From: Carpediemonas membranifera
Taxonomy: Eukaryota > Fornicata
NCBI GenBank assembly: GCA_019828565.1
Contig: JAHDYR010000012.1
Span: 806,001-870,000 of the forward strand
Length of the DNA: 64,000 bases
Direction: 5' to 3'
The notes beneath the pieces were generated by a model. It saw only the letters and a list, made by a program, of their open reading frames with translations, was not told the DNA's origin and ran no database searches. Both the position numbers and the translations under genes were made by a program. Shown in pieces: positions 25,690-35,400 of the stretch; positions within the stretch are counted from its first letter, which is position 1, and every line of letters begins with the position of its first letter.

Positions 25690-26821
25690 CTTGTCAAAAA
25701 CCTGCCAAGGATTTCCCCCTGATCCAGTCAACCTTGGTCTTGCTGGGTGGCATTCAGGCCCGATTCACGTCTCTTTGTTCATTTAGTTTCAGAAAAAAGT
25801 TACGCTTCAACTACCTCACGCAATCTCTCACTCACTATATTCAGGATACCCATAATCTTACTGTCGATGTATGCCTTGACTTCGGCTTGGCTCTTGCCGC
25901 TCTTCTTTGCCAGTCGAACTAAGTCGTGATCGGTTGGAAATGGATTCTTGCAGTGGGAGTGAATCCATTTGTCAACTTCTGTCCACTCGGCTGGCTCAAG
26001 ACGGAATTGTGGCTGGGTATTGCTCGAATCAACCGGGGCCACTGCACGCGCAGCTTGGTTGTATGCAGGCACGATACGGACGTGGACATGTTGCCTTGGG
26101 GGTGGCGCAGGGGTCTGTTCTTTTGGTGGCGGGGAAATGTGAAGCTTCTCAATCATCTGTTGAGCACTCGCACGAATTTGCTCACCAAGCTGCTGCTTGC
26201 GTGTGTCAGACAACTCGGCAATGCTCGCTACCGACTCAGCACGAAAGTCTGCACTGTTGGTGATTGATTGCTTCACATCCTCGACAGAGTTCCCGGACTG
26301 TAATGCCATACCAGCGATTCTCTCAACACTAGGACCACGATTCTCGGCAGCTTTCTTCAGTTTGTCGTCACATTTCGCATGAAGAGCGTGAATGTCGGCG
26401 AAAAAGGGATGATTGATGATTTGCTCAACGGTGAGCGAGGCTGGACAACTAGAGCGGTTCTGAATGCGATAATCTTTCAGTTTTGGGTATGTCATGCGCA
26501 CTTTCGAAGTTGCGATTCAGCCAGCGTGTCAAACGGGCCACATCTTCCACGTTTTGACGCGTTTACCGTACCGTAAATCAGAGCGATAAATGTATGAACT
26601 GAGGAAATGGACGCGGCGGAGAATGAAAGCTGAGTCGATTCAGCATACTTTGTCAACGTCTTGTTTTACATTGCGGCAATCATCTGCATATAAGCTTGCT
26701 CTGCATGTTCACTTGAGGCGAATCTCACACGTTGATCAGCGACAGACCAGCTATCATCAACCAACTCACATTCATCAGTTGAGAAGCGCTTAACCATATT
26801 CGTGTTCAAATCAGTCAACCA
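25659..26821. repeat. left arm of 1.16-kb inverted duplication
   Basis: 1163 nt, nearly identical in reverse complement to 27273-28434. The outer boundary lies just inside the nucleoside hydrolase CDS; the inner boundary lies inside the gene at 26666-27210. It carries the intact homeodomain-like gene. I saw one substitution (a G/A in the final codons of that gene) and one single-base indel between the arms. Confidence 0.9.
25800..26495 (-). CDS. TALE/KN homeodomain-like protein
   Basis: A 231-residue protein from ATG 26495 (MTYPKLKDYRIQ). Residues about 175-220 (EWTEVDKWIHSHCKNPFPTD, then HDLVRLAKKSGKSQAEVKAY) follow the Homeobox_KN pattern: helix 1, the NPYP-like NPFP between helices 1 and 2, helix 2 ending LA..SG, and the start of helix 3. 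The canonical WFxN of the recognition helix is replaced by YIDSK, so DNA contact may differ or be lost. The remainder is helical with a Pro/Gln/His-rich linker. GC content is lower than in the genes to the left. A transcription-factor role is inferred. A frameshifted copy lies at 27599-28293. Confidence 0.6.
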   Translation of the reverse strand: MTYPKLKDYRIQNRSSCPASLTVEQIINHPFFADIHALHAKCDDKLKKAAENRGPSVERIAGMALQSGNSVEDVKQSITNSADFRAESVASIAELSDTRKQQLGEQIRASAQQMIEKLHISPPPKEQTPAPPPRQHVHVRIVPAYNQAARAVAPVDSSNTQPQFRLEPAEWTEVDKWIHSHCKNPFPTDHDLVRLAKKSGKSQAEVKAYIDSKIMGILNIVSERLREVVEA

Positions 26822-27210
26822 GGCTTGGCCGTTGCGAATCTCAAGAACCGCATCGCTGCTGCCAGAGGCACTCACTGCAGCGACAAAATCGCGGTAAATT
26901 TCATCCAGGTTGCTTGAATCGTCAATGAGGGAAGTCAGCTCCTGCTCAAATCCAAGGGCAACATCGGGAGATTGGAATGCTATTTCGACGTCACCGCAAA
27001 ATGCCGGGTCATTGGGGGATATGATCACAGATGTACCAAGATTCAGCAGCACGCTCTTCTTGTTGTACGGAATTTTGACAAACTTTCGGTCAATGGTGTA
27101 TCCAACGCATTTTGGGAAGACTCTGTGTGAGAACGAGAAATAAAGACAAGCATTACGTCCCCGCGCGCATTACCAATGGAAATGAACTGAACGTTGTCGT
27201 ACTTTGCCAT
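26666..27210 (-). CDS. hypothetical protein, probably spliced
   Basis: The main reading frame runs 27122-26666 (minus strand) and encodes about 150 residues with alternating beta and helical segments (CVGYTIDRKFVKIPYNKK, VEIAFQSPDVALGFEQEL, EHAEQAYMQMIAAM). It has no ATG near its 5' end, but it begins directly after CTCACACAG, a perfect match to the local acceptor. Two donors upstream keep the frame: a 34-nt intron with a 14-nt first exon, or an 80-nt intron from GTACGA after ATGGCAAA (start 27210). The alternative is a 2-nt CA slippage from an unspliced MAKYDNVQFISIGN frame. The 3' part lies in the left inverted arm. No family is recognised. Confidence 0.5.
27123..27156 (-). other. candidate 34-nt intron (donor uncertain)
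   Basis: The acceptor CTCACACAG fits the window's intron consensus. The donor could be GTAATG at 27156 (34 nt) or GTACGA at 27202 (80 nt); both keep the downstream frame open. Confidence 0.4.
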
Positions 27211-27272
27211 TGAGAATTTCAAGGCATCGCTTCTTCCACACAAAATGTGCAGATTAAGAATGAATTGAAATG

Positions 27273-27427
27273 TGGTTGACTGATTTGAACACGAATATGG
27301 TTAAGCGCTTCTCAACTGATGAATGTGAGTTGGTTGATGATAGCTGGTCTGTCGCTGATCAACGTGTGAGATTCGCCTCAAGTGAACATGCAGAGCAAGC
27401 TTATATGCAGATGATTGCCGCAATGTA
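27273..27427 (+). pseudogene. copied 3' end of the 26666-27210 gene
   Basis: The right arm repeats the last 50 or so codons of the 26666-27210 gene (KRFSTDECELVDDSWS ... MQMIAAM and its stop at 27425-27427) but lacks the 5' part, which lies in the unique spacer. No upstream ATG or open frame completes it. Confidence 0.75.
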
Positions 27428-27598
27428 AAACAAGACGTTGACAAAGTATGCTGAATCGACTCAGCTTTCATTCTCTGCCGCGTCCATTTCCTCAGTTCAT
27501 ACATTTATCGCTCTGATTTACGGTACGGTAAACGCGTCAAAACGTGGAAGATGTGGCCCGTTTGACACGCTGGCTGAATCGCAACTTCGAAAGTGCGC

Positions 27599-28293
27599 AT
27601 GACATACCCAAAACTGAAAGATTATCGCATTCAGAACCGCTCTAGTTGTCCAGCCTCGCTCACCGTTGAGCAAATCATCAATCATCCCTTTTTCGCCGAC
27701 ATTCACGCTCTTCATGCGAAATGTGACGACAAACTGAAGAAAGCTGCCGAGAATCGTGGTCCTAGTGTTGAGAGAATCGCTGGTATGGCATTACAGTCCG
27801 GGAACTCTGTCGAGGATGTGAAGCAATCAATCACCAACAGTGCAGACTTTCGTGCTGAGTCGGTAGCGAGCATTGCCGAGTTGTCTGACACACGCAAGCA
27901 GCAGCTTGGTGAGCAAATTCGTGCGAGTGCTCAACAGATGATTGAGAAGCTTCACATTTCCCCGCCACCAAAGAACAGACCCCTGCGCCACCCCCAAGGC
28001 AACATGTCCACGTCCGTATCGTGCCTGCATACAACCAAGCTGCGCGTGCAGTGGCCCCGGTTGATTCGAGCAATACCCAGCCACAATTCCGTCTTGAGCC
28101 AGCCGAGTGGACAGAAGTTGACAAATGGATTCACTCCCACTGCAAGAATCCATTTCCAACCGATCACGACTTAGTTCGACTGGCAAAGAAGAGCGGCAAG
28201 AGCCAAGCCGAAGTCAAGGCATACATCGACAGTAAGATTATGGGTATTCTGAATATAGTGAGTGAGAGATTGCGTGAGGTAGTTGAAGCGTAA
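27599..28293 (+). pseudogene. frameshifted copy of the homeodomain-like gene
   Basis: Identical to the 25800-26495 gene up to about residue 125, then a one-base deletion in an A run near 27970 shifts the frame and the protein ends in unrelated residues at 28174. The homeodomain-like part survives as a separate downstream frame (28021-28293). It is therefore either a decayed copy or the site of a base-call error. Confidence 0.75.
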
Positions 28294-28434
28294 CTTTTTT
28301 CTGAAACTAAATGAACAAAGAGACGTGAATCGGGCCTGAATGCCACCCAGCAAGACCAAGGTTGACTGGATCAGGGGGAAATCCTTGGCAGGTTTTTGAC
28401 AAGATGTTTTCGACGTCAGATAACCAAGAGAAAC

Positions 28435-28721
28435 CCGAATTGGGATGGTTCGGGTAGTATCTAAATGGACCCTCCGTGTGCTGCATGTATTTCATCTTGA
28501 ATTTTGGCCGCTGCTATGATGGCTTGGCTCTGTGTCACGGGTTAACGCGAATAACCAAGAGGCTTGAATCTGCGCAACGAGCCAATGTTGATGTTTTTTG
28601 AGCAATACTCGGCAATGTGTTGACTGGCTGTCAGTTCTTGTTTGATACATGCAGGAGTCATAAACCATAACGATTTTGCTTGCAGCTTCTTCCACCGATG
28701 ATCCTCTAAAAGTTCCTGTGT
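28435..28721. other. non-coding interval between inverted arm and ectodomain gene
   Basis: 287 nt, AT-rich, with stops in all frames. The 11-mer ATAACCAAGAG seen at the end of the right arm (28420-28430) recurs here at 28553-28563; nothing else is recognised. Confidence 0.5.
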
Positions 28722-31145
28722 ATGAGGCTTATTCTCTTAAGCTTTGCTCTTGTTGTTATCTATGCACTTCAACTGACCGCTATTGAAGACGATGGCTCAC
28801 TTCTCTGCCTCACATTTAGTTCTGATGTCGTAATGTCTGCAGAAAGCCTTGTGGCACCAACGTCTGCTGAATCCGAGACTGTTGGAAAGTCATACCCATT
28901 CATGTATTACATCTTGACGTCAGAATTTGGCGAGATTGCTCAGTTTCTGAATATTAGCAGCGCTGATTCATCCTCCAATCGCGTTTGCTTTGATAGCCCG
29001 CCCTCTCCAGCCGTTGATGACTGCGCTATTACAGTGCTGGAGCGTTTATCGGTCTGTTCCGCTGCTTCTACTTCTTTGTGCAACCAAGGAATGACTGTGA
29101 GGTTGAGTGGTGATTGTTCAGGAGAAATATCTCTTCCTATCTCCTTTCCTGCATCTTGCGAGGAGTCTTTTCTCAACATTGCCATTCCAAATGACTCGGC
29201 CGAGATGGAGGGACAGTTCTGTCTTGATACTTCCAGTGCTCCGTCATATTATCTGAACTTCTCGGGAACAACGACGACGGTGAATCACAATTCCATCACA
29301 TCAACTCAGTATGTTCCGGATTGCTCTTCGTCAACTGTCTACAATCTAGGGGTGGAGTCATTTCAGGTGACTGTTGACGACGTTGGTTCGACCGTTGTCC
29401 TTGGTGGCACCTCCACAGACTATCCAATTGTTCATCAGTATTCATACGAGGAAATCACATCGTTCGCCATCTACGATCTTAATCGCGCAGAGCTGAGCTG
29501 GTGGATGACGATCACAGATTCTCAAATGGAGGCTGCCTACGATAGTTGCGTCACATCGAACCAGTGCAATTACTTTCTTTTCGATTCATCAAGCACTACA
29601 ACTGCCCCTGCAACGTTTTCTGACTTCCAGCTATCCGTTGAAAAGGTTATAGATTTATCTGGTGCAGAGTTGCTGTACTATCAGCGCAAGTGGTATCCAT
29701 CATCTTTGGACTGGGCCGTCAATCATCTCATCGAACGAACTTACGACAATCCTGCTTATCTGACTGATATTTCCCCACTTTATCTTGGTGTCAGATCAAG
29801 TGGGTTTGGATATGAAGTGTTCAACAGTACAATCATCGAGAGTGTGACTGATCAGTTCTCAGTTTCTGTTAGACATACTTCGTCGGATGGTCTCGTGGCC
29901 TTCAGTGCCAACGGAGACAATGTTGATGTCGAGGGAAGTTTCGTGAAGCTTGACCCTTACCCGACGATATCTCTCGGCGATGAGGTATTCATTCTGCTCA
30001 GTCGTCCGTCCTCTGATTTAGAGACGTCGCCATTCGATCTTTCGAAGGTCGAGAATGTTGTCTTCTCTGAATCTGCCAACCCCATCATTACGAGTTCTTC
30101 TTACGAGATTGAAGCTTGCTCAGAGACAAGCTGGGACAATTCTTTGCGGAACACTGAATGTGATTCGGTTTATAACTGTGAACTTTCCGAATCCTCCGTA
30201 TTTGATGTTGAGGCAGCGTGTCATCTCTATCCACGCACTCGGAGCGTTTCCTTTTCGATGCTCCTCAAGGATGAACCATCCATCGATAACGCTGCCGTAT
30301 TCTCCACGAAGCCGCTTGTTGCGACGTTCACGGCGTCCCCCGCGGCCCCCTACGACTTCTACACGGCCGACCTCGCCCTGTCCGTCGAGACGTCCGCCGA
30401 CGCCAACGTCACCATCTCCTGCGACACGGGGGACACCACCAAGGAGATCATCGCTGTCCCAGACGGCACAGTCACCCGCACCACGACCCTGACGCTGCCG
30501 ACGTACTACGGACGGTGGCGGGACCGCTGCCTCTTCGACGTGCCAGAGCCCAAGCTGGGCGGGTGTGCTGCGTCCATTGTCAGCCTGGGCACCGACACGC
30601 TCGTCGTCAACACCACCGTCACCAACAGCGGCACGCTCGACGGCACCTTCACCGGCTACGTCACGGTGGCGTCTGCCGAGGGCGACTTCGCGGCCACTGA
30701 GCAGTTCGACGTCGCCATCGAGGGCTCCCCCCTGGCGGCCGGCGTGACGGTGCTGTCGTACTCGTTCGCCGTGCCGGAGGACGCCGCGGGCTTCACGGCC
30801 ACGGCGACGTGCCACCTCTCGGCCGAGTTCGACGACTGCTGGTTCCAGTCGGGGCTCGACGAGCTCAACGCGGACGCCAGCGACACCATCACCCGTGTCG
30901 TCGGCACCGTCGAGGACGTGGGCCCGATCGACTCCATCGCGGCGGCTGTCACGCAGCTGCATACCCGCGTTATCGCCACCGCTGTTGCCACGGTGCTGGC
31001 CGTGCTGTCGCCCTGGCTCCCCGACACGACACCCGACCTCGTCGTCGTGCAGGTGGCCACCGGGATCGGCCTTGGGGCCCTTGGCCTCGCCTCAGCGACC
31101 GTGCTGGGCGGCGCACTGTTGGCGCTGTCGTGGTTGAAGGTGTGA
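28722..31145 (+). CDS. large secreted/type I membrane ectodomain protein, possible HAP2-type fusogen
   Basis: An 807-residue protein. Residues 1-20 are a signal peptide (MRLILLSFALVVIYALQLTA); the C-terminal 35 residues are hydrophobic (VATGIGLGALGLASATVLGG) and end almost at once (SWLKV). The ectodomain is beta-rich, with N-glycosylation sequons and paired cysteines. An early block (ITVLERLSVCSAASTSLC, then a strand and SFPASC) and a late block (LVVNTTVTNSGTLDG ... ATATCHLS) resemble the first cysteine-strand region and domain III of HAP2/GCS1 gamete fusogens. The cysteine-rich fusion-loop region of classical HAP2 is not evident, so the assignment is a hypothesis; another adhesion-type surface protein is the alternative. 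Base composition jumps at about 30295 from roughly half GC to strongly GC-rich within the frame. AGTAAAT follows the stop. Confidence 0.75.
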   Translation: MRLILLSFALVVIYALQLTAIEDDGSLLCLTFSSDVVMSAESLVAPTSAESETVGKSYPFMYYILTSEFGEIAQFLNISSADSSSNRVCFDSPPSPAVDDCAITVLERLSVCSAASTSLCNQGMTVRLSGDCSGEISLPISFPASCEESFLNIAIPNDSAEMEGQFCLDTSSAPSYYLNFSGTTTTVNHNSITSTQYVPDCSSSTVYNLGVESFQVTVDDVGSTVVLGGTSTDYPIVHQYSYEEITSFAIYDLNRAELSWWMTITDSQMEAAYDSCVTSNQCNYFLFDSSSTTTAPATFSDFQLSVEKVIDLSGAELLYYQRKWYPSSLDWAVNHLIERTYDNPAYLTDISPLYLGVRSSGFGYEVFNSTIIESVTDQFSVSVRHTSSDGLVAFSANGDNVDVEGSFVKLDPYPTISLGDEVFILLSRPSSDLETSPFDLSKVENVVFSESANPIITSSSYEIEACSETSWDNSLRNTECDSVYNCELSESSVFDVEAACHLYPRTRSVSFSMLLKDEPSIDNAAVFSTKPLVATFTASPAAPYDFYTADLALSVETSADANVTISCDTGDTTKEIIAVPDGTVTRTTTLTLPTYYGRWRDRCLFDVPEPKLGGCAASIVSLGTDTLVVNTTVTNSGTLDGTFTGYVTVASAEGDFAATEQFDVAIEGSPLAAGVTVLSYSFAVPEDAAGFTATATCHLSAEFDDCWFQSGLDELNADASDTITRVVGTVEDVGPIDSIAAAVTQLHTRVIATAVATVLAVLSPWLPDTTPDLVVVQVATGIGLGALGLASATVLGGALLALSWLKV

Positions 31146-31159
31146 GTAACCTACCTTAC

Positions 31160-31166
31160 AGTAAAT
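31160..31166 (+). terminator. AGTAAAT 3' signal
   Basis: Lies 14 nt after the TGA of the ectodomain gene. Confidence 0.5.
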
Positions 31167-32415
31167 GAAGTGTGTGCTGCATGGCCTCGGGTCCGTGATC
31201 ATTATCGCCCAGTCTCTCATCCTGAGGCTCGTGGCACCGGATGGTTCTCAGCCGTCAGCATTAACGAGATCATAAATCGAGTTAAGCGTGCACACCGGGA
31301 CGGAACGCTGTCGTGGATTTGGTGGAGGAATGAGGGCTAGAAATAGTTGCTATGTCGTTTACTGATACTATATATGCCGTAATGGTGGGTTTTCTCTTCT
31401 ATGAGCTCCTTTTAGCACCAGCATCTCTTCCTTCATCGAGGCATCGAGATTGGGCATGAAATCGCCTTAGGCCGCTCAGTGCCAGTATGCACAGCTATAC
31501 TGCAGCATTTATCTGCCAAAATATTATCGACAACGTTCTTTTACTCAGCAGATCACCTTAACTCCTCTCGCCCTCGTCGCCCGCTCCACCCCGCAGCCAG
31601 CCCTGCAACCAGCATCCCGCAGATGCAATAACTACACTATTCTCTGCGTCAGTTCCGTCCTAGTCGTTCACCCGCCTGTCTGCTGTGGTGCAAGCAAGTG
31701 CAGTTTTTGCAGCTCACGCCAAGAAGCTATCCGCGCCAATGACTGCTCCATCACCCTGCCACTTCATTTGTGTCTTACATGCATGTGGTATTGCGGTCGA
31801 AAGCATCGTTACTAAACTGGAGGGCGGGGTACCTGCCCCTGCAATCCAGCAGGGCTCTCGCCCCACACCGCCCGAGTCAGCTGCAGTCGGACAACATTGT
31901 CCATGAGCATCACTATTTGGTCAGGTGCTTCTAGCCGCACCAGCTCCGATCGGCCGTCTGACTGTCGGGAAGTTGACGGTCTCGAGTCGTGTTGAACTGG
32001 ACAACCATTGGCAATCCCTACAAATCACGCTAAATTTCTTATTCATAGCTAATCATGAAACTATTACGATACGCGTTCAATCACGATGAGCTCTGAGTGT
32101 CGAGACTCGTCTTAACCTGCGATTTCTGAAATCGTCATTTAACTCATTAGCCAGAAGGATGCCATCATCCTTGCTTGCATGAAAGATAGCTCGCTTAATG
32201 CAAGATCTACGATGGTTGATCACTGGTTCATAGTCTCAACCGTGATGAGAAAATTCGCGATTTTCGCTATACGTATTTTGCACTGCCACTCAGAACCCCG
32301 TAAGTTATAAATGTTACAGCGAAAAAGAGAAAGAGATAATCTTGTCCGTACTGGGTAAAGGGCTCGGATTCTCTCACTATTATAGTGTCCAAGTTCCCCT
32401 TCTATCCGCTCATCG
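31167..32415. other. gene-free interval before the satellite array
   Basis: About 1.25 kb with no gene I can support. A short open frame (31144-31340) reads like a protein tail (GTGWFSAVSINEIINRV) but has no ATG. Small hairpins occur (for example CTTGCAT/ATGCAAG near 32185-32215). Composition is AT-richer than the genes to the left. Confidence 0.5.
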
Positions 32416-35400
32416 ATACACCGAGCTGAAGAGCTACAGCCGGCACATCTCCTAGATCGCTAGTGCCTGGGTAGCACTAACGATTAAGCCAATCTCCCGG
32501 TGATACCGTCCCAACTCATTGCTCTGGGTCGGGTCCATTCTTCGAAAATGGGCGCCCCTTGAAATCATGAGTTGGGATGCTCTGGACTAATGTCTGGATG
32601 AATCGTTAGGGCTCATAGTGGACTATATGCACAGGTGCGGAATCTCCCTAAATGCATCAACTGATTGAGTTCTGAAAATGTGATTTTTGAATTCCGCCAT
32701 ACACCGAGCTGAAGAGCTACAGCCGGCACATCTCCTAGATCGCTAGTGCCTGGGTAGCACTAACGATTAAGCCAATCTCCCGGTGATACCGTCCCAACTC
32801 ATTGCTCTGGGTCGGGTCCATTCTTCGAAGATGGGCGCCCCTTGAAATCATGAGTTGGGATGCTCTGGACTAATGTCTGGCTGAATAGTTAGGGCTCCTA
32901 GTGGACTATATGCACAGGTGCAGAATCCCCCTAAATGCATCAACTGATTGAGTTCTGAAAATGTGATTTTTGAATTCCGCCATACACCGAGCTGAAGAGC
33001 TACAGCCGGCACATCTCCTAGATCGCTAGTGCCTGGGTAGCACTAACGATTAAGCCAATCTCCCGGTGATACCGTCCCAACTCATTGCTCTGGGTCGGGT
33101 CCATTCTTCGAAGATGGGCGCCCCTTGAAATCATGAGTTGGGATGCTCTGGACTAATGTCTGGCTGAATCGTTAGGGCTCCTAGTGGACTATATGCACAG
33201 GTGCGGAATCCCCCTAAATGCATCAACTGATTGAGTTCTGAAAATGTGATTTTTGAATTCCGCCATACACCGAGCTGAAGAGCTACAGCCGGCACATCTC
33301 CTAGATCGCTAGTGCCTGGGTAGCACTAACGATTAAGCCAATCTCCCGGTGATACCGTCCCAACTCATTGCTCTGGGTCGGGTCCATTCTTCGAAAGATG
33401 GGCGCCCCTTGAAATCATGAGTTGGGATGCTCTGGACTAATGTCTGGCTGAATCGTTAGGGCTCCTAGTGGACTATATGCACAGGTGCGGAATCCCCTAA
33501 ATGCATCAACTGATTGAGTTCTGAAAATGTGATTTTTGAATTCCGCCATACACCGAGCTGAAGAGCTACAGCCGGCACATCTCCTAGATCGCTAGTGCCT
33601 GGGTAGCACTAACGATTAAGCCAATCTCCCGGTGATACCGTCCCAACTCATTGCTCTGGGTCGGGTCCATTCTTCGAAGATGGGCGCCCCTTGAAATCAT
33701 GAGTTGGGATGCTCTGGACTAATGTCTGGCTGAATCGTTAGGGCTCCTAGTGGACTATATGCACAGGTGCGGAATCCCCCTAAATGCATCAACTGATTGA
33801 GTTCTGAAAATGTGATTTTTGAATTCCGCCATACACCGAGCTGAAGAGCTACAGCCGGCACATCTCCTAGATCGCTAGTGCCTGGGTAGCACTAACGATT
33901 AAGCCAATCTCCCGGTGATACCGTCCCAACTCATTGCTCTGGGTCGGGTCCATTCTTCGAAGATGGGCGCCCCTTGAAATCATGAGTTGGGATGCTCTGG
34001 ACTAATGTCTGGCTGAATCGTTAGGGCTCCTAGTGGACTATATGCACAGGTGCGGAATCCCCCTAAATGCATCAACTGATTGAGTTCTGAAAATGTGATT
34101 TTTGAATTCCGCCATACACCGAGCTGAAGAGCTACAGCCGGCACATCTCCTAGATCGCTAGTGCCTGGGTAGCACTAACGATTAAGCCAATCTCCCGGTG
34201 ATACCGTCCCAACTCATTGCTCTGGGTCGGGTCCATTCTTCGAAAGATGGGCGCCCCTTGAAATCATGAGTTGGGATGCTCTGGACTAATGTCTGGCTGA
34301 ATCGTTAGGGCTCCTAGTGGACTATATGCACAGGTGCGGAATCCCCCTAAATGCATCAACTGATTGAGTTCTGAAAATGTGATTTTTGAATTCCGCCATA
34401 CACCGAGCTGAAGAGCTACAGCCGGCACATCTCCTAGATCGCTAGTGCCTGGGTAGCACTAACGATTAAGCCAATCTCCCGGTGATACCGTCCCAACTCA
34501 TTGCTCTGGGTCGGGTCCATTCTTCGAAAATGGGCGCCCCTTGAAATCATGAGTTGGGATGCTCTGGACTAATGTCTGGCTGAATCGTTAGGGCTCCTAG
34601 TGGACTATATGCACAGGTGCGGAATCCCCCTAAATGCATCAACTGATTGAGTTCTGAAAATGTGATTTTTGAATTCCGCCATACACCGAGCTGAAGAGCT
34701 ACAGCCGGCACATCTCCTAGATCGCTAGTGCCTGGGTAGCACTAACGATTAAGCCAATCTCCCGGTGATACCGTCCCAACTCATTGCTCTGGGTCGGGTC
34801 CATTCTTCGAAAATGGGCGCCCCTTGAAATCATGAGTTGGGATGCTCTGGACTAATCTCTGGCTGAATCGTTAGCGCTCCTAGTGGACTATATGCACAGG
34901 TGCGGAATCCCCCTAAATGCATCAACTGATTGAGTTCTGAAAATGTGATTTTTGAATTCCGCCATACACCGAGCTGAAGAGCTACAGCCGGCACATCTCC
35001 TAGATCGCTAGTGCCTGGGTAGCACTAACGATTAAGCCCATCTCCCGGTGATACCGTCCCAACTCATTGTGCTGGGTCGGGTCCATTCTTCGAAAATGGG
35101 CGCCCCTTGAAATCATGAGTTGGGATGCTCTGGACTAATGTCTGGCTGAATCGTTAGGGTTCCTAGTGGATTATATGCACAGGTGCGGAATCCCCCTAAA
35201 TGCATCAACTGATTGAGTTCTGAAAATGTGATTTTTGAATTCCGCCATACACCGAGCTGAAGAGCTACAGCCGGCACATCTCCTAGATCGCTAGTGCCTG
35301 GGTAGCACTAACGATTAAGCCAATCTCCCGGTGATACCGTCCCAACTCATTGCTCTGGGTCGGGTCCATTCTTCGAAAATGGGCGCCCCTTGAAATCATG

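Larger units (their letters stand above)
27273..28434. repeat. right arm of the inverted duplication
   Basis: The reverse complement of 25659-26821, 1162 nt. It ends 287 nt before the large ectodomain gene. The AAACAGACC-type run at about 27970 has one A fewer than the left arm, which breaks the copied gene. The 451-nt spacer 26822-27272 is single copy. Confidence 0.9.

Noticed and set aside
31144-31340. Open frame reading like a protein tail (GTGWFSAVSINEIINRV ... WIWWRNEG).
   Set aside because: No ATG, no splice site that would join it to the upstream gene, and the upstream gene ends with its own 3' signal.
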